Assembly: GCA_012729765.1 (NCBI GenBank)
Contig: JAAYCM010000025.1
Coordinates: 1-64,000, forward strand
Source of the DNA: Chloroflexota bacterium
Lineage (GTDB): Bacteria > Chloroflexota > Anaerolineae > Aggregatilineales > Aggregatilineaceae
Direction of reading: 5' to 3'
DNA length: 64,000 nucleotides
The notes under the pieces are model-generated. The model ran no database searches. It saw only the letters and a list, made by a program, of their open reading frames with translations, and had not been told where the DNA came from. This document shows positions 51,462-61,022 of the stretch, one piece after another. A program made the translations under genes and the position numbers. The first letter of the stretch is position 1; the number at the start of each line of letters is the position of its first letter.

Positions 51462-51980
51462 CTACGGAAAGACCGTCGTGCTGATTTCGACTTCGATTGG
51501 CTCGCCGCTGCCAGGCGACGCCGTGATCGTGCCGCTGTGACGCCAGTAGCGCTCGGCCCGGATTTCGACCGTGACCACACGCGTTTCGCCCGGCCCGATG
51601 TCGGTTAGTTCGACCTGGTACTCATTCCCGGTGACGGTGTCCACCGAGGGCGTGAAAGTCACGTTGGAGAACTGGTCGATATAGTCCGCATCGAAACTGA
51701 CTGTTACCGTGTCCAGCACCTCGCCAGACACATTGCGCAGGGTGACATTAACCGGGTTGGTCATCTTGTAGCGATAGCGTGACGGGTAATCGACCGACAT
51801 CTCCAGCGTGGGGCCGGACGCATCGATCGAGGCGAAGCTCTCGCCAAACACGCCCAACACGGCCAGCACCGGCAGAATCAGAATATAGACCATGCCAACG
51901 ATCTGAAGCGGTGGGAACTTCAGCCGGCGCTCAAACGGCGGCGGCTGTGGGGGTTGAGGTACCTCATTTGGACTGCTCAC
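51462..51980 (-). CDS. Membrane-anchored Ig-like domain protein
   Basis: A 172-aa protein. A proline-rich cytoplasmic N-terminus (VPQPPQPPPFERR) is followed by one membrane helix near residues 32-50 (MVYILILPVLAVLGVFG) and an extracytoplasmic beta-sandwich (TNPVNVTLRNVSGEVLDTVT, VELTDIGPGETRVVTVEIRA). I choose GTG 51980 because AAGGAG lies 6 nt upstream; the frame is open to 52100. It forms an operon with the DUF421 gene downstream, suggesting a joint envelope role. Confidence 0.6.
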   Translation of the reverse strand: MSSPNEVPQPPQPPPFERRLKFPPLQIVGMVYILILPVLAVLGVFGESFASIDASGPTLEMSVDYPSRYRYKMTNPVNVTLRNVSGEVLDTVTVSFDADYIDQFSNVTFTPSVDTVTGNEYQVELTDIGPGETRVVTVEIRAERYWRHSGTITASPGSGEPIEVEISTTVFP

Positions 51981-52259
51981 GGTTCTCTCCTTCCCGGTTT
52001 GCCCACGCGGCAGCCGAAGGCGGCGGGCCGGAAACAAACCAATTTTAAACCCTGTGTGCATACCGTCAGAAACACTTAACAGCGATTCTAGCAATAACAT
52101 GAAAGATCAACCTGACCGGCAGACGGCACAGGCCGTCCGCGCGTCCTGGAATTATGATGCGTGGCGGCTTACCCCCTGCCGAATCGCTATTGTGAGGGCC
52201 GCGCCGCACGCTTACAATAGGGTATAAGCCGGCTTTGTGAGGACAAAGGACTTAACAAA

Positions 52260-53192
52260 ATGATGCGATCTTTCTTTTTGTATCTGGCGCGCGCGACGTG
52301 GGCCAAGAGTTTCATCATGCGGCTTGGTATCGCCCGGCGCACCGCGCTCAGATTTATCGCCGGGGAGTCGCTGGCGGAGGGAATCGAGGCGACCCGCGCG
52401 CTGAACGCCAGGGGCCTGGAAGCTACCCTCGATCATCTGGGCGAGAGCGTCTACAATGAGGCCGGAGCGCGCCAGGCTACTCAGGATTATCTCGAGCTGC
52501 TGAACGCTATCGCCGAAAGCGGCGTGAAGGCTACCGTCTCGCTCAAGCTGACCCAGCTTGGCCTGGACGTCAGCGAAGAGTTGTGCCTGGAGAATATGCG
52601 CGCCATCCTCGATTGCGCCCGGCTGCAGGGCAACCATGCCACGATCGATATGGAAAGCAGCGACTACACCGATCGGACTCTGGCGCTCTATCGCAAGCTG
52701 CGCGACGAGGAAGGTTTTAAGTGCGTCGGGATCGTGATCCAGTCGTACCTGTATCGCAGCCAGGCAGATATGCAGGCGCTGGCAGCGGAAGGCGCGTATG
52801 TCCGGCTGTGCAAGGGTGCCTACAAAGAACCGCCCGACCGCGCCTTCCCCGATAAGTCGGATGTGGACGCCAATTACGTTCGCCTGGTCGAGGAGTTCCT
52901 GACGCCTGAGGCCCGCGCCGCCGGGGCGTATCTGTGTATCGCCACGCACGACGAGAAAATGATCAGCGCGGCACAGGCGCATGTCAAAGCCCACGATGTG
53001 CCCTACGACTCCTTCGAGTTTCAGATGCTCTACGGCATCCGGGGTAAGCTTCAACAGGAACTGCATGACGATGGCTACCATGTGCGCGTGTACGTACCCT
53101 ATGGCACGCAGTGGTATCCGTACTATATGCGGCGGCTGGCCGAGCGCCCGGCCAACGTCTGGTTCCTGATGAGTAATTTCTTCCGGCGGTAG
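52260..53192 (+). CDS. Proline dehydrogenase
   Basis: A 310-aa single-domain FAD-dependent PRODH. The barrel shows ATLDHLGESVYNEAGARQ, SLKLTQLGLDVSEELC, YVRLCKGAYKEPPD and the C-terminal substrate motif YYMRRLAERPANVWF. It oxidises proline to pyrroline-5-carboxylate, passing electrons to quinone. The P5C dehydrogenase partner is not in this window. The gene is followed by the diaminopropionate ammonia-lyase gene 64 bp on, so the pair may act in amino-acid catabolism. The ribosome site before ATG 52260 is weak. Confidence 0.9.
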   Translation: MMRSFFLYLARATWAKSFIMRLGIARRTALRFIAGESLAEGIEATRALNARGLEATLDHLGESVYNEAGARQATQDYLELLNAIAESGVKATVSLKLTQLGLDVSEELCLENMRAILDCARLQGNHATIDMESSDYTDRTLALYRKLRDEEGFKCVGIVIQSYLYRSQADMQALAAEGAYVRLCKGAYKEPPDRAFPDKSDVDANYVRLVEEFLTPEARAAGAYLCIATHDEKMISAAQAHVKAHDVPYDSFEFQMLYGIRGKLQQELHDDGYHVRVYVPYGTQWYPYYMRRLAERPANVWFLMSNFFRR

Positions 53193-53256
53193 GGTCAACG
53201 GGCTGCGGCCCGGCCCACAGTTTAAGATCATCAGCACACGGAGAAAACGCCCGAAC

Positions 53257-54504
53257 ATGACCGTCCCCCTGCCTGTGAAATGGATTGAAAACAAGCGCGC
53301 ACACACGCTTATCGACAGTCCGTCCGTGAGGGCAGCCTTCCCACCGGGCACGGCCCGGCTGGCGCGCAGCTTCCACCGCCAGATTCCCGGCTACAAGATG
53401 AGTCCGCTCAAGGCGCTGACCAATCTGGCCGAGATGTTGAATGTCGAAGGCATCTGGGTGAAGGATGAGTCGGCACGGCTCACGCTCAACTCCTTCAAGG
53501 TGTTGGGCGGCTCATATGCCATTTACCAGTTGGTCAAGCAGCGGCTCGGTATGGAGCACCTGGAACTGCCCTTCAGCGAGCTGATGTCTGAGGATGTGCG
53601 CCGCCGGTTGGGCGATATCACCTTTGCTGCTGCGACGGATGGCAATCATGGGCGCGGCGTGGCCTGGGCAGCGCGTTCGCTCGGCTACAAAGCGATCATC
53701 TATGTCCACAAGTTCACCAGCGAAGCGCGCATCCGGGCGATCGAGAACAGCGGGGCCGAGGTGCGCGTGGTCGATGGCACCTATGATGACGCCGTGCGCC
53801 AGGTCTGGCTCGATGCGCAGGCCAACGGCTGGCAGGTGATCTCGGACACCTCGTGGGAAGGTTATCAGGATATTCCGCGCTGGGTGATGCAGGGCTACTC
53901 GACCATGCTCTCCGAGGCCCAGGAACAGCTCGCCGCGCAGGGTGTGACCAAGCCGACACATATCTTTGTCCAGGCGGGAGTCGGTGCGCTGGCGGCTTCG
54001 GCCATCGGCTTCTACGCCGAGTTGTTTGGCCCCAAGCGTCCGATTTCGGTGGTGGTCGAGCCGGATTCTGCCGCGTGCCTGTTCGAGTCGGCGCGCGCAG
54101 GTGACGGCCAGCCGCACAGTTTCCCCGGCGATCTCGATACCATGATGGCCGGTCTGGCCTGTGGCGAGCCAAGCCCGATTGCCTGGGATATCCTGTGGGA
54201 CTGCGCCAATATGTTCCTCTCGTGCCCCGAATACGTCGCGGCCAAGGGGATGCGCGTCTATGGGATGCCACTGGCCGGCGACCCGTTCATCGTCTCTGGC
54301 GAGTCAGGCGCGGTGACGCTCGGCGCGTTGATGTTCATCCTGGAGCGGCCTGAGTTGGCCGAGCTGCGCGATATGCTCCAGCTTCGCCCGGACTCGCACA
54401 TCCTGCTGATCAACTCGGAAGGCAACACCGATCCGAACCATTTCCGCCGCGTGGTGTGGGATGGCGCGGAGCAGGTGCCGAGCCAGTACAGGGAATATTA
54501 CTAA
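53257..54504 (+). CDS. dpaL: Diaminopropionate ammonia-lyase (PLP fold-type II)
   Basis: A 415-aa PLP enzyme of the tryptophan-synthase-beta fold. The Schiff-base Lys lies in LNSFKVLGGSYAIYQL near residue 78. ATDGNHGRGVAWAARSLGY near 127 is the phosphate-binding Asn region, and QAGVGALAASAIGFY near 227 is the glycine loop; INSEGNTDPNHFRRVVWDG forms the end. The pattern and length match diaminopropionate ammonia-lyase, which converts 2,3-diaminopropionate to pyruvate and ammonia. A threonine-dehydratase-like activity cannot be excluded. Confidence 0.87.
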   Translation: MTVPLPVKWIENKRAHTLIDSPSVRAAFPPGTARLARSFHRQIPGYKMSPLKALTNLAEMLNVEGIWVKDESARLTLNSFKVLGGSYAIYQLVKQRLGMEHLELPFSELMSEDVRRRLGDITFAAATDGNHGRGVAWAARSLGYKAIIYVHKFTSEARIRAIENSGAEVRVVDGTYDDAVRQVWLDAQANGWQVISDTSWEGYQDIPRWVMQGYSTMLSEAQEQLAAQGVTKPTHIFVQAGVGALAASAIGFYAELFGPKRPISVVVEPDSAACLFESARAGDGQPHSFPGDLDTMMAGLACGEPSPIAWDILWDCANMFLSCPEYVAAKGMRVYGMPLAGDPFIVSGESGAVTLGALMFILERPELAELRDMLQLRPDSHILLINSEGNTDPNHFRRVVWDGAEQVPSQYREYY

Positions 54505-54539
54505 GGGGCGCTGCCGCGCGGTAACGCCGCCGCAACAAA

Positions 54540-54700
54540 GGTAGTGTTGAGGTTTCGACTGAAGCCTGTTTTGCCCCCCATCCTAAATCCTTCCCCCACA
54601 AGGTGGGAAGGACTTAAAAAATGCCATCATTCTCCCCTTCCCTCCGCGCAGCAGTGGGGGAAGGGGCCGGGGGATGGGGGGCAGTTGAACAGCCGCTATC
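54540..54700 (-). repeat. MITE-like element, copy 5 (diverged ends)
   Basis: In the same orientation as copy 2: CCCCCCATCCTAAATCC, then CTTCCCCCACAAGGTGGGAA, TTCTCCCCTTCCCTCCGCGC and GGGGGATGGGGGG. The outer repeats are only partly recognisable (AACAGCCGCTAT at the right). Confidence 0.7.
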
Positions 54701-54736
54701 AGTCAATTGTTCGCCACCGCCGCAACAAACACCGAT

Positions 54737-54770
54737 CGGAGCCGCCCCATCGAGTCGGCTCCGTTTTTTT
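54737..54770 (+). terminator. Rho-independent terminator
   Basis: CGGAGCCG (54737-54744) pairs with CGGCTCCG (54756-54763) and is followed by seven T. It closes the transcript that begins at the proline dehydrogenase or dpaL gene and passes through MITE copy 5. Confidence 0.88.
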
Positions 54771-54859
54771 GGCCAACCGAACGCATCCCCGCGCGCGGAA
54801 GTGCGCTATAATCGCCGCACATCGAGGCATTATTCAGACGACAGCAAGGACAGGACAAC

Positions 54860-55438
54860 GTGCCGTTCCACATCGAAAACGAGTACTTTGATGGTGCGGT
54901 GAAAGTCATCGTGCCGCAGGTTTTCCCCGATCATCGCGGCTGGTTCATCGAAGCCTACCGGCGCGACAGCTTCACCGCGCTCGGCATCCCGGACGAGTTC
55001 GTGCAGCACAACCAGTCGTGCTCGGTGCGCGGCGTGATTCGCGGGCTGCACTTCCAGTACGACCGCCCGATGGCGAAGCTGATGCGCGTCGTGACCGGGC
55101 GCGTGTTCCTGGTCGCGGTCGATATCCGCCGGGGATCGCCGACCGTCGGCCAGTGGGTCGGCTGCGAGGTATCCGCCGAGAACAAGCGCCAGGTCTACGC
55201 GCTGCCGGGCTTCGCGCGCGGCTTCTGCGTGCTGTCCGACGAGGCCGAGCTGCATTACCTGTGCAGCGCGACCTATAACCCGGCGACCGAAGTCAGCGTG
55301 CGCTGGGACGATCCCGCGATCGGGATCGAGTGGCCGGTCGCCGGGCCGGTGCTATCCGATAAAGATGCGCGCGCCCTGTCGCTGGCCGAGTGGCTGGCGT
55401 CGGACGCGGCGCAGGTGTTAGCCTACGAGACGAGGTAA
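54860..55438 (+). CDS. rfbC: dTDP-4-dehydrorhamnose 3,5-epimerase-like protein
   Basis: A 192-aa cupin-fold RmlC protein. It has VFPDHRGWFIEAYRRDSF, QHNQSCSVRGVIRGLHFQYD (His of the catalytic dyad in GLHFQ), GRVFLVAVDIRRGSPTVGQW and LPGFARGFCVLSDEAELHY. The family makes dTDP-4-dehydro-L-rhamnose for cell-surface polysaccharides. No rmlA, B or D gene is nearby, so it may act on another nucleotide sugar. The start is GTG 54860, with AGGACAGG upstream. The aldo/keto reductase gene follows after 5 bp. Confidence 0.85.
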   Translation: MPFHIENEYFDGAVKVIVPQVFPDHRGWFIEAYRRDSFTALGIPDEFVQHNQSCSVRGVIRGLHFQYDRPMAKLMRVVTGRVFLVAVDIRRGSPTVGQWVGCEVSAENKRQVYALPGFARGFCVLSDEAELHYLCSATYNPATEVSVRWDDPAIGIEWPVAGPVLSDKDARALSLAEWLASDAAQVLAYETR

Positions 55439-55443
55439 GGGAC

Positions 55444-56559
55444 ATGAACCTGCGCGGACAGGCCACCCCCGAAGCGACCGCCGCCTATGCGCAGCGGCTC
55501 CACGATCGCGCTGTGCCGGAGCACTTCCGACGCACGCCCGGCGGCCTGACCGTATCCTCAATCGGCCTGGGGACATACCTGGGCCAGCCGGACGACACAA
55601 CCGATGCCGCCTATCAGGCCGCCATCGAGGACGCCCTGGCATCCGGCTGCAACCTGATCGATACCGCCGTCAATTATCGCTTCCAGCGCAGCGAGCGCGC
55701 CGTGGGCCGGGCGCTCAAAGCGGCGGCGAAGCAGGGCTTGGTCCGGCGCGAGGAAATCGTGATCGCGACCAAGGGCGGCTTTGTCCCGTTTGATGGAGCC
55801 ATGCCCGCCGATCCGCGTAAGTGGGTTTACCACGAATACATCGAGAGCGGGCTGGTGCATCCCAACGAGTTCGCGGCCAGCTACCAGCACTGTCTCGCGC
55901 CCGACTTTCTGGACAAGATGATCGCGTACAGCTTGCACAACCTGGGCGTCTCGACGATTGACATCTACTACCTGCACAATCCCGAAACGCAGCGTATCAG
56001 CAACACGCACGAAACATTCCGGCGGCGGATGATGGATGCCTTCGGTGCGCTGGAAGATGCCGTCTCACGCGGGGAGATCGCGTCGTATGGCGTGGCAACC
56101 TGGACGGCGTTTCGCAGCGCGCCCGACGCGCCCGACTATCTCTCGCTCACCGAGCTGGTCGGGATCGCCTTTGCCGTCGCGGGTGAGGCGAATCACTTTC
56201 GCTATGTACAGATGCCGTATAACCTGATCATGACCGAGGCCTATGCGCTCGTCAATCAGCAGGTCGGGGACAACTTCCTGAGTCCGATTGCGGCGGCGGC
56301 TGAGCTGGGCCTGACCGTGATCACCAGCGCCACGGTCAAGCAGGGCGCGCTCGCCAGCCCGTTCATGGCCGATCTTGCGCCTTACTTCCCCGAAGTGGCG
56401 ACCGATGCGCAGCGCGCGATCCAGTTCGCCCGCTCGACACCCGGCGTGACGGCGGCCCTGGTCGGAATGAGCCAGCCGGTGCACGTCGCGGAGAATCTGG
56501 CGCTGGTGCAGATCAGGCCATCCAATCCCGATGTGATCGACGGGCTGTTCGCGCTGTAA
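55444..56559 (+). CDS. Aldo/keto reductase family protein
   Basis: A 371-aa TIM-barrel oxidoreductase. It has VSSIGLGTYLGQPDDTTD, GCNLIDTAVNYRFQRSERAV (Asp and Tyr of the catalytic tetrad), IVIATKGGFVPFDG (Lys), and DIYYLHNPETQ (His). It lacks the compact length of typical members (about 320) because of an inserted segment near residues 120-165 (YHEYIESGLVHPNEFAASYQ). NADPH-dependent carbonyl reduction is the family activity; the substrate is unknown. It lies in an operon with rfbC, which hints at a sugar substrate, by inference only. Confidence 0.85.
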   Translation: MNLRGQATPEATAAYAQRLHDRAVPEHFRRTPGGLTVSSIGLGTYLGQPDDTTDAAYQAAIEDALASGCNLIDTAVNYRFQRSERAVGRALKAAAKQGLVRREEIVIATKGGFVPFDGAMPADPRKWVYHEYIESGLVHPNEFAASYQHCLAPDFLDKMIAYSLHNLGVSTIDIYYLHNPETQRISNTHETFRRRMMDAFGALEDAVSRGEIASYGVATWTAFRSAPDAPDYLSLTELVGIAFAVAGEANHFRYVQMPYNLIMTEAYALVNQQVGDNFLSPIAAAAELGLTVITSATVKQGALASPFMADLAPYFPEVATDAQRAIQFARSTPGVTAALVGMSQPVHVAENLALVQIRPSNPDVIDGLFAL

Positions 56560-56580
56560 GTGCCGGGCAAGAATCGTAAA

Positions 56581-56606
56581 GGGCGGGTGTAACTACAGAC
56601 CCGCCC
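56581..56606. terminator. Bidirectional terminator-like hairpin
   Basis: GGGCGGGT (56581-56588) and ACCCGCCC (56599-56606) lie between the convergent aldo/keto reductase and dehydrogenase genes. Confidence 0.7.
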
Positions 56607-56635
56607 ACGCATTTTCGGTTGCAGGCCGGACGCCG

Positions 56636-57625
56636 CTATTCCTGCGACATCAGCAGCTTCATATACTGCGCCCGCTCGAAGCCAAACGGATCGGCAACGT
56701 TCTTCTGGCTGACCTTACCCCGGTATTCTTCCAGGCTGCGGTAGCCCTTCTCGTCCATCCAGCTTTCCAGATCGAGCAGCATCGCCGAGAGGTAAGGCAG
56801 CCCGTTCTCGAACAGCGGCGCGGCCACCTGCACGGCCTGCGCACCCGCCAGGATCGCCTTGGCGACGTCGCGGCCCGTCTTCACGCCGGTGTTCAGGATC
56901 AGGTCGAGATTGGTGCGGCCATAGAGCAGCGCGATCCAGCGCAGCGGCACCCGCATATCGTGTGAGAAGCTCCACGTCATCTGGTTGACGATGTCTTCGC
57001 TCTCCACGTCGATATCGGGCTGCAAGAAGCGGTTGAACAGGATGACTGCATTCGCGCCGCGCTTCTCCAGCTCGCGCACCACGTTCGGCGTCGAGGTGTA
57101 ATAGGCGCTGAGCTTGATCGCGATCGGGATGGACACTTCGGCGCGGACGGCTTCCACGATGTCGAACAGCTCTTTTTCCATCTCGCTGCCCGGCTTATCG
57201 GGATCGGCGGCGACGGCGTAGTAGTTGATCTCCAGCCCATCGATCCCTGTTTCCTGAAGCTGCTTGGCGTAGTTGATCCAGGCCCCAGGCGAGATGGCAT
57301 TGATGCTGGCGAAGATCGGCATGGACACGGCGTGGCGGGTCTTTTCAACCCACATCATATGCTCGCGCGGCCCGCCCGCATCCACCGGAGGGTAGAACGA
57401 GGAATGAATCTCAGGCGAGATATTGGCGGCGCGCTCCATGAAGTCGGCCATCGTCATCTCGTCGAAGTGAATCTGCTCCTCAAACAGCGAGCGGATCACC
57501 AGCGCCCCGGCGCCCAGTTCCCCCGCGCGCTTGACTTTCTCAACCGAGTTCGAGATCGAACTGGCGGCTACAACGATCGGATTCTTTAATGAAACGCCCA
57601 TGTAGGTTGTCGAAAGATCGGCCAT
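56636..57625 (-). CDS. Dihydroorotate dehydrogenase-like flavoprotein
   Basis: A 329-aa TIM-barrel protein starting MADLSTTYMGVSLKNPIVVA. It has GLEINYYAVAADPDK, IPIAIKLSAYYTSTPNVV (Lys at the barrel), ANAVILFNRFLQPDIDVE and LNTGVKTGRDVAKAILAGAQ, which are FMN-contact regions of the PyrD family. The usual catalytic Ser/Cys loop of true PyrD is not evident, and such members are commonly annotated as dihydroorotate-dehydrogenase-like. The true substrate is uncertain. AGGAGC precedes ATG 57625. It is a single gene. Confidence 0.82.
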   Translation of the reverse strand: MADLSTTYMGVSLKNPIVVAASSISNSVEKVKRAGELGAGALVIRSLFEEQIHFDEMTMADFMERAANISPEIHSSFYPPVDAGGPREHMMWVEKTRHAVSMPIFASINAISPGAWINYAKQLQETGIDGLEINYYAVAADPDKPGSEMEKELFDIVEAVRAEVSIPIAIKLSAYYTSTPNVVRELEKRGANAVILFNRFLQPDIDVESEDIVNQMTWSFSHDMRVPLRWIALLYGRTNLDLILNTGVKTGRDVAKAILAGAQAVQVAAPLFENGLPYLSAMLLDLESWMDEKGYRSLEEYRGKVSQKNVADPFGFERAQYMKLLMSQE

Positions 57626-57785
57626 TGTTGCTCCTTAAACCCTAGTTATGAACATCTATACTATACCGAATTCATAAAATGGGTTTCAGTGACAAAACTA
57701 GGTGGTTAGAATGACGATAGGCATGATTTTTTGCAGACCTATTCTCAAAATTACCCCACGCCGCGCCCATTTACATCAATCAGCA

Positions 57786-57814
57786 TTGACAAACCCGCCC
57801 GGCGCTGTTATCAT
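57786..57814 (+). promoter_or_regulatory. Promoter of the csoR-copZ-copA operon
   Basis: TTGACA (57786-57791) and TATCAT (57809-57814) are 17 bp apart. Confidence 0.8.
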
Positions 57815-57823
57815 CTTCTTCAG

Positions 57824-57851
57824 ATACCCCCCCCGGGTAGGGGGTGGGGAT
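57824..57851 (+). promoter_or_regulatory. CsoR operator
   Basis: Just after the -10 box, TACCC (57825-57829) and GGGTA (57835-57839) flank a C-tract, followed by further G-rich sequence and GGATA. C/G tracts with TACCC/GGGTA ends are the usual binding sites of CsoR-family repressors. Confidence 0.7.
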
Positions 57852-57869
57852 AAGCAGGGAGTAGATCGC

Positions 57870-58148
57870 ATGGATCCAACAGCACGCGCCGACGCCATTC
57901 ACCGGCTGAAAAGTGTGGCTGGCCACGTCAACGGCATTATCCGCATGTTAGAAGAAGACCGCTATTGTATCGACGTGATCGGCCAGATTCAGGCCGCGCA
58001 GACGGCGCTCTCGCGCGTGAGCGAGGGCATCCTCGACGCGCATCTGCGCACCTGCGTCACGACTGCCATCCAAGGCGCAGATGCCGAAGAGCGGGAGCGC
58101 GTCCTGGGTGAGATCACCGAAGTTTTTCGCCACACCAACCGTCCGTAA
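57870..58148 (+). CDS. csoR: CsoR-family copper-sensing repressor
   Basis: A 92-aa all-helical repressor starting MDPTARADAIHRLKSVAGHV. The Cu(I) ligands of CsoR are in place: Cys33 (EEDRYCIDVI), His58 and Cys62 (DAHLRTCVTT). Binding of Cu(I) releases the repressor from its operator, which lies at 57824-57851 directly upstream. GGGAG lies before ATG 57870; the frame is open further upstream but those codons fall inside the promoter. It is the first gene of the copper-export operon. Confidence 0.92.
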   Translation: MDPTARADAIHRLKSVAGHVNGIIRMLEEDRYCIDVIGQIQAAQTALSRVSEGILDAHLRTCVTTAIQGADAEERERVLGEITEVFRHTNRP

Positions 58149-58179
58149 TTACTGCTATTCTCCCTAAGGAGCCTGCATC

Positions 58180-58398
58180 ATGCCCAGCAAGACTTTTGAA
58201 GTCCCCAACATTTCCTGCGGTCACTGCGTCATGACCATCAAAAATGAAGTCAGCGATCTGGCCGGCGTGCAGAAGGTCGAGGCCGACCAGAACAGCCGCA
58301 TGGTCACGGTCGAGTGGGCCGAGCCGCCCGCCACCTGGGATCAGATCAAGGACCTGCTGGTCGAGATCAACTACCCGCCCGCCCCAGCCGCCAGCTAG
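58180..58398 (+). CDS. copZ: CopZ-like copper chaperone (HMA domain)
   Basis: A 72-aa heavy-metal-associated domain. The metal site is CGHC at residues 13-16 ([20 protein letters not shown]), with Met replaced by Ile/Ser in the usual MxCxxC. It carries Cu(I) to CopA. AAGGAG precedes ATG 58180, which is 31 bp after csoR. Confidence 0.9.
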   Translation: MPSKTFEVPNISCGHCVMTIKNEVSDLAGVQKVEADQNSRMVTVEWAEPPATWDQIKDLLVEINYPPAPAAS

Positions 58399-58483
58399 CC
58401 GACCGGATCGATACGGCGCAGTGCAGCATCACTCATCACCGGCCCCGGCAGCTCGCCAGGGCCGTTTTGAACCAGGAGCATCC

Positions 58484-60922
58484 ATGAGCGAAAAAAGCCT
58501 TACCCTGCCGGTTACCGGCATGACGTGCGCCAACTGCGTGGCGACGGTCGAGCGCAATGTGCGCCGGCTCGACGGCGTGCAGGAAGCCAACGTCAACTTT
58601 GCCAGCGAGCGTCTCACTCTGACCTATGACGACTCGCTGCTGAAAACCGAAGATATTATCAGCCGCGTCCGACGGGCCGGCTATGACGTGCCGGAGCAGG
58701 AATTCAACCTGTCCATCACCGGCATGGACTGCGTAAACTGTGCGATGAATGTCGAGCGCGCGCTGGGCAAAGTCGAAGGCGTGACGGCGGTCAATCTCAA
58801 CTTCGCCAGCGAGCGCGCCCATATCAAAGCGGTGGCCGGAACCCCGCGCGACGCGTTGATCGAGGCCGTGCGCAAGGCCGGTTACGATGTCGTGCTGGCC
58901 GACAGCGCCGAAGAGCTGGTCGATGCCGAACAGGCCGCCCGCGAAGCGGAAGTGCGCCACAACGTGCGGATGGTGCTGCTCGGCGCGCTGCTGACCGTGC
59001 CGCTGTTCCTGATGAGCATGGGCCGCGACTTCGGCCTGCTGGGCATGTGGGCGCACGAGAGCTGGGTTAATGTCCTGTTCTGGGCGCTGGCGACGCCGGT
59101 ACAGTTCTACGTCGGGCGCGATTTTTATGTCAGCGGCACCAAGTCGCTGCGCAACGGCTCGGCCAATATGGATGTGCTCGTCGCGCTTGGCTCCAGCGTG
59201 GCCTATTTCTACAGCGTCGCGGTGACGCTGGGCCTGTTGAGCGGCCACGTCTACTTCGAAACGTCCGCCTCGATCATCACCCTGATCTCGACCGGCAAGC
59301 TGCTGGAATCGGTCGCCAAGGGCCGGACCAGCGCCGCGATCAAGCAGTTGATAGGCTTGCAGGCCAAAACCGCGCGCGTCGTGCGCGACGGCGTCGAGGC
59401 TGATATCCCGGTCGAGCAGGTACGCCTGGGCGACCGCGTGATCGTGCGCCCCGGCGAGAAAATCCCGGTCGATGGCGTCGTGCTGGAAGGCCGCAGCGCC
59501 GTAGACGAGAGCATGATCACCGGCGAGAGTCTGCCGGTCGATAAGACGCCCGGCGATCTGGTAATCGGCGCAACGATCAACAAACAGGGGATGCTCACCT
59601 TCGAGGCGACCAGGGTCGGGCGCGAAACCGCCCTGGCCCAGATCATCCGGCTGGTCGAGCAGGCGCAGGGCAGCAAGGCCCCCATTCAGCGCCTCGCGGA
59701 CCAGGTTTCGGCGATCTTCGTCCCGGCGGTGGTGACTATCGCGCTGTTCACCTTCGCGATCTGGATCATCGGCACGGGTGAGTTCACACCCTCGCTGATC
59801 CGCACGATCGCCGTGTTGATCATCGCCTGTCCGTGCGCGATGGGCCTCGCCACGCCGACCGCGATCATGGTCGGGATGGGCAAGGGCGCGGAGAACGGCA
59901 TCCTGTTCAAGAGCAGCGAGGCGCTGGAGCGCGCCCACAAGCTGACCGCCATCGTGCTCGACAAGACCGGCACGCTGACACGCGGCGAGCCGAGCATGAC
60001 CGACTTCGTGGTGAGCAAGTCCGCCCGGCTGGACGAAAGCCGCCTGTTGGCCCTGGCGGCCAGTGCCGAGCGCGGCAGCGAGCATCCGCTGGGCGAAGCC
60101 ATCGTCCGTGCCGCCAACGAGCGCGGCGTGGCGCTCAGCGTCCCGCAGACCTTCGAGGCGCTGACCGGGCAGGGCGTTCGCGCCCAGGTAGACGATCAGA
60201 CCGTGCTGCTGGGCAACCTGGCGCTGATGACCGAGCAAAGCGTGCACCTGAACGGGCTGCAAGCCGAGGCCGAGCGCCTGCAAAACGAGGCCAAGACCGC
60301 GATGTGGCTGGCCGTCGATGGGCAGGCCGCCGGGGTGATTGCCGTCGCCGACACGATCAAGGATGGCTCGGTCGAGGCGGTGCGCAAGCTGCACGATCTG
60401 GGGCTGACGGTCGTGATGATGACCGGCGACAACCGCGCCACCGCCGAAGCTATCGCGCACGAGGTCGGGATCGACCGCGTGTTTGCCGAGGTCAAGCCGG
60501 GCGACAAGGCCGCCTACGTCCGTCAGCTTCAGGACGAGGGCTATACCGTCGGGATGGTGGGCGACGGCATCAATGACGCGCCCGCGCTGGCCCAGGCCGA
60601 TGTCGGGATCGCAATCGGGACCGGGACGGATGTGGCGATGGAAGCATCCGACGTAACGCTGATTAGCGGTGACCTGCGCGGCGTGCCGCGTGCGATCGCG
60701 CTCAGCAAGAGCACGATGCGCGCGATTCGGGAGAATCTGTTCTGGGCGTTCGCCTACAACGTGATCCTGATCCCGGTGGCGGCGGGCATCCTGGCTCCCT
60801 TCAGTTGGGCACCGGCATTCCTGCAGCAGCTCAACCCGATCCTGGCGGCGGCGGCGATGGCGCTCAGCGACGTGTTCGTGATCGGCAACAGCCTGCGCCT
60901 GCGCAAGATCAAGCTCGGCTAA
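58484..60922 (+). CDS. copA: Copper-translocating P1B-type ATPase
   Basis: An 812-aa Cu(I) export pump. Two N-terminal HMA domains carry GMTCANC (Cys15, Cys18) and GMDCVNC (Cys83, Cys86). The actuator domain has TGES. The transport motif is [11 protein letters not shown] in a membrane helix, and phosphorylation is at [10 protein letters not shown]. The SEHPLGEAI motif and [14 protein letters not shown] of the nucleotide-binding domain follow, with about eight membrane helices in total. CCAGGAG precedes ATG 58484. It is the last gene of the csoR-copZ-copA operon. Confidence 0.96.
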   Translation: MSEKSLTLPVTGMTCANCVATVERNVRRLDGVQEANVNFASERLTLTYDDSLLKTEDIISRVRRAGYDVPEQEFNLSITGMDCVNCAMNVERALGKVEGVTAVNLNFASERAHIKAVAGTPRDALIEAVRKAGYDVVLADSAEELVDAEQAAREAEVRHNVRMVLLGALLTVPLFLMSMGRDFGLLGMWAHESWVNVLFWALATPVQFYVGRDFYVSGTKSLRNGSANMDVLVALGSSVAYFYSVAVTLGLLSGHVYFETSASIITLISTGKLLESVAKGRTSAAIKQLIGLQAKTARVVRDGVEADIPVEQVRLGDRVIVRPGEKIPVDGVVLEGRSAVDESMITGESLPVDKTPGDLVIGATINKQGMLTFEATRVGRETALAQIIRLVEQAQGSKAPIQRLADQVSAIFVPAVVTIALFTFAIWIIGTGEFTPSLIRTIAVLIIACPCAMGLATPTAIMVGMGKGAENGILFKSSEALERAHKLTAIVLDKTGTLTRGEPSMTDFVVSKSARLDESRLLALAASAERGSEHPLGEAIVRAANERGVALSVPQTFEALTGQGVRAQVDDQTVLLGNLALMTEQSVHLNGLQAEAERLQNEAKTAMWLAVDGQAAGVIAVADTIKDGSVEAVRKLHDLGLTVVMMTGDNRATAEAIAHEVGIDRVFAEVKPGDKAAYVRQLQDEGYTVGMVGDGINDAPALAQADVGIAIGTGTDVAMEASDVTLISGDLRGVPRAIALSKSTMRAIRENLFWAFAYNVILIPVAAGILAPFSWAPAFLQQLNPILAAAAMALSDVFVIGNSLRLRKIKLG

Positions 60923-60973
60923 CGACGTCCTATTCAGAGGCCCAGGATTAGAGTCCTGGGCCTGCACTCAACC

Positions 60974-61002
60974 TTGCCAACCCGCCCTGATTTGTGTATA
61001 CT
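60974..61002 (+). promoter_or_regulatory. Promoter of tRNA-Cys
   Basis: TTGCCA (60974-60979) and TATACT (60997-61002) are 17 bp apart. Confidence 0.75.
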
Positions 61003-61022
61003 GGGCACTGTTACAGACACAG

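Noticed and set aside
58436..60967. An 843-codon frame on the minus strand opposite copA.
   Set aside because: The copA frame carries every P1B-ATPase motif; the antisense translation is His/Asp/Gln-rich with no domain.
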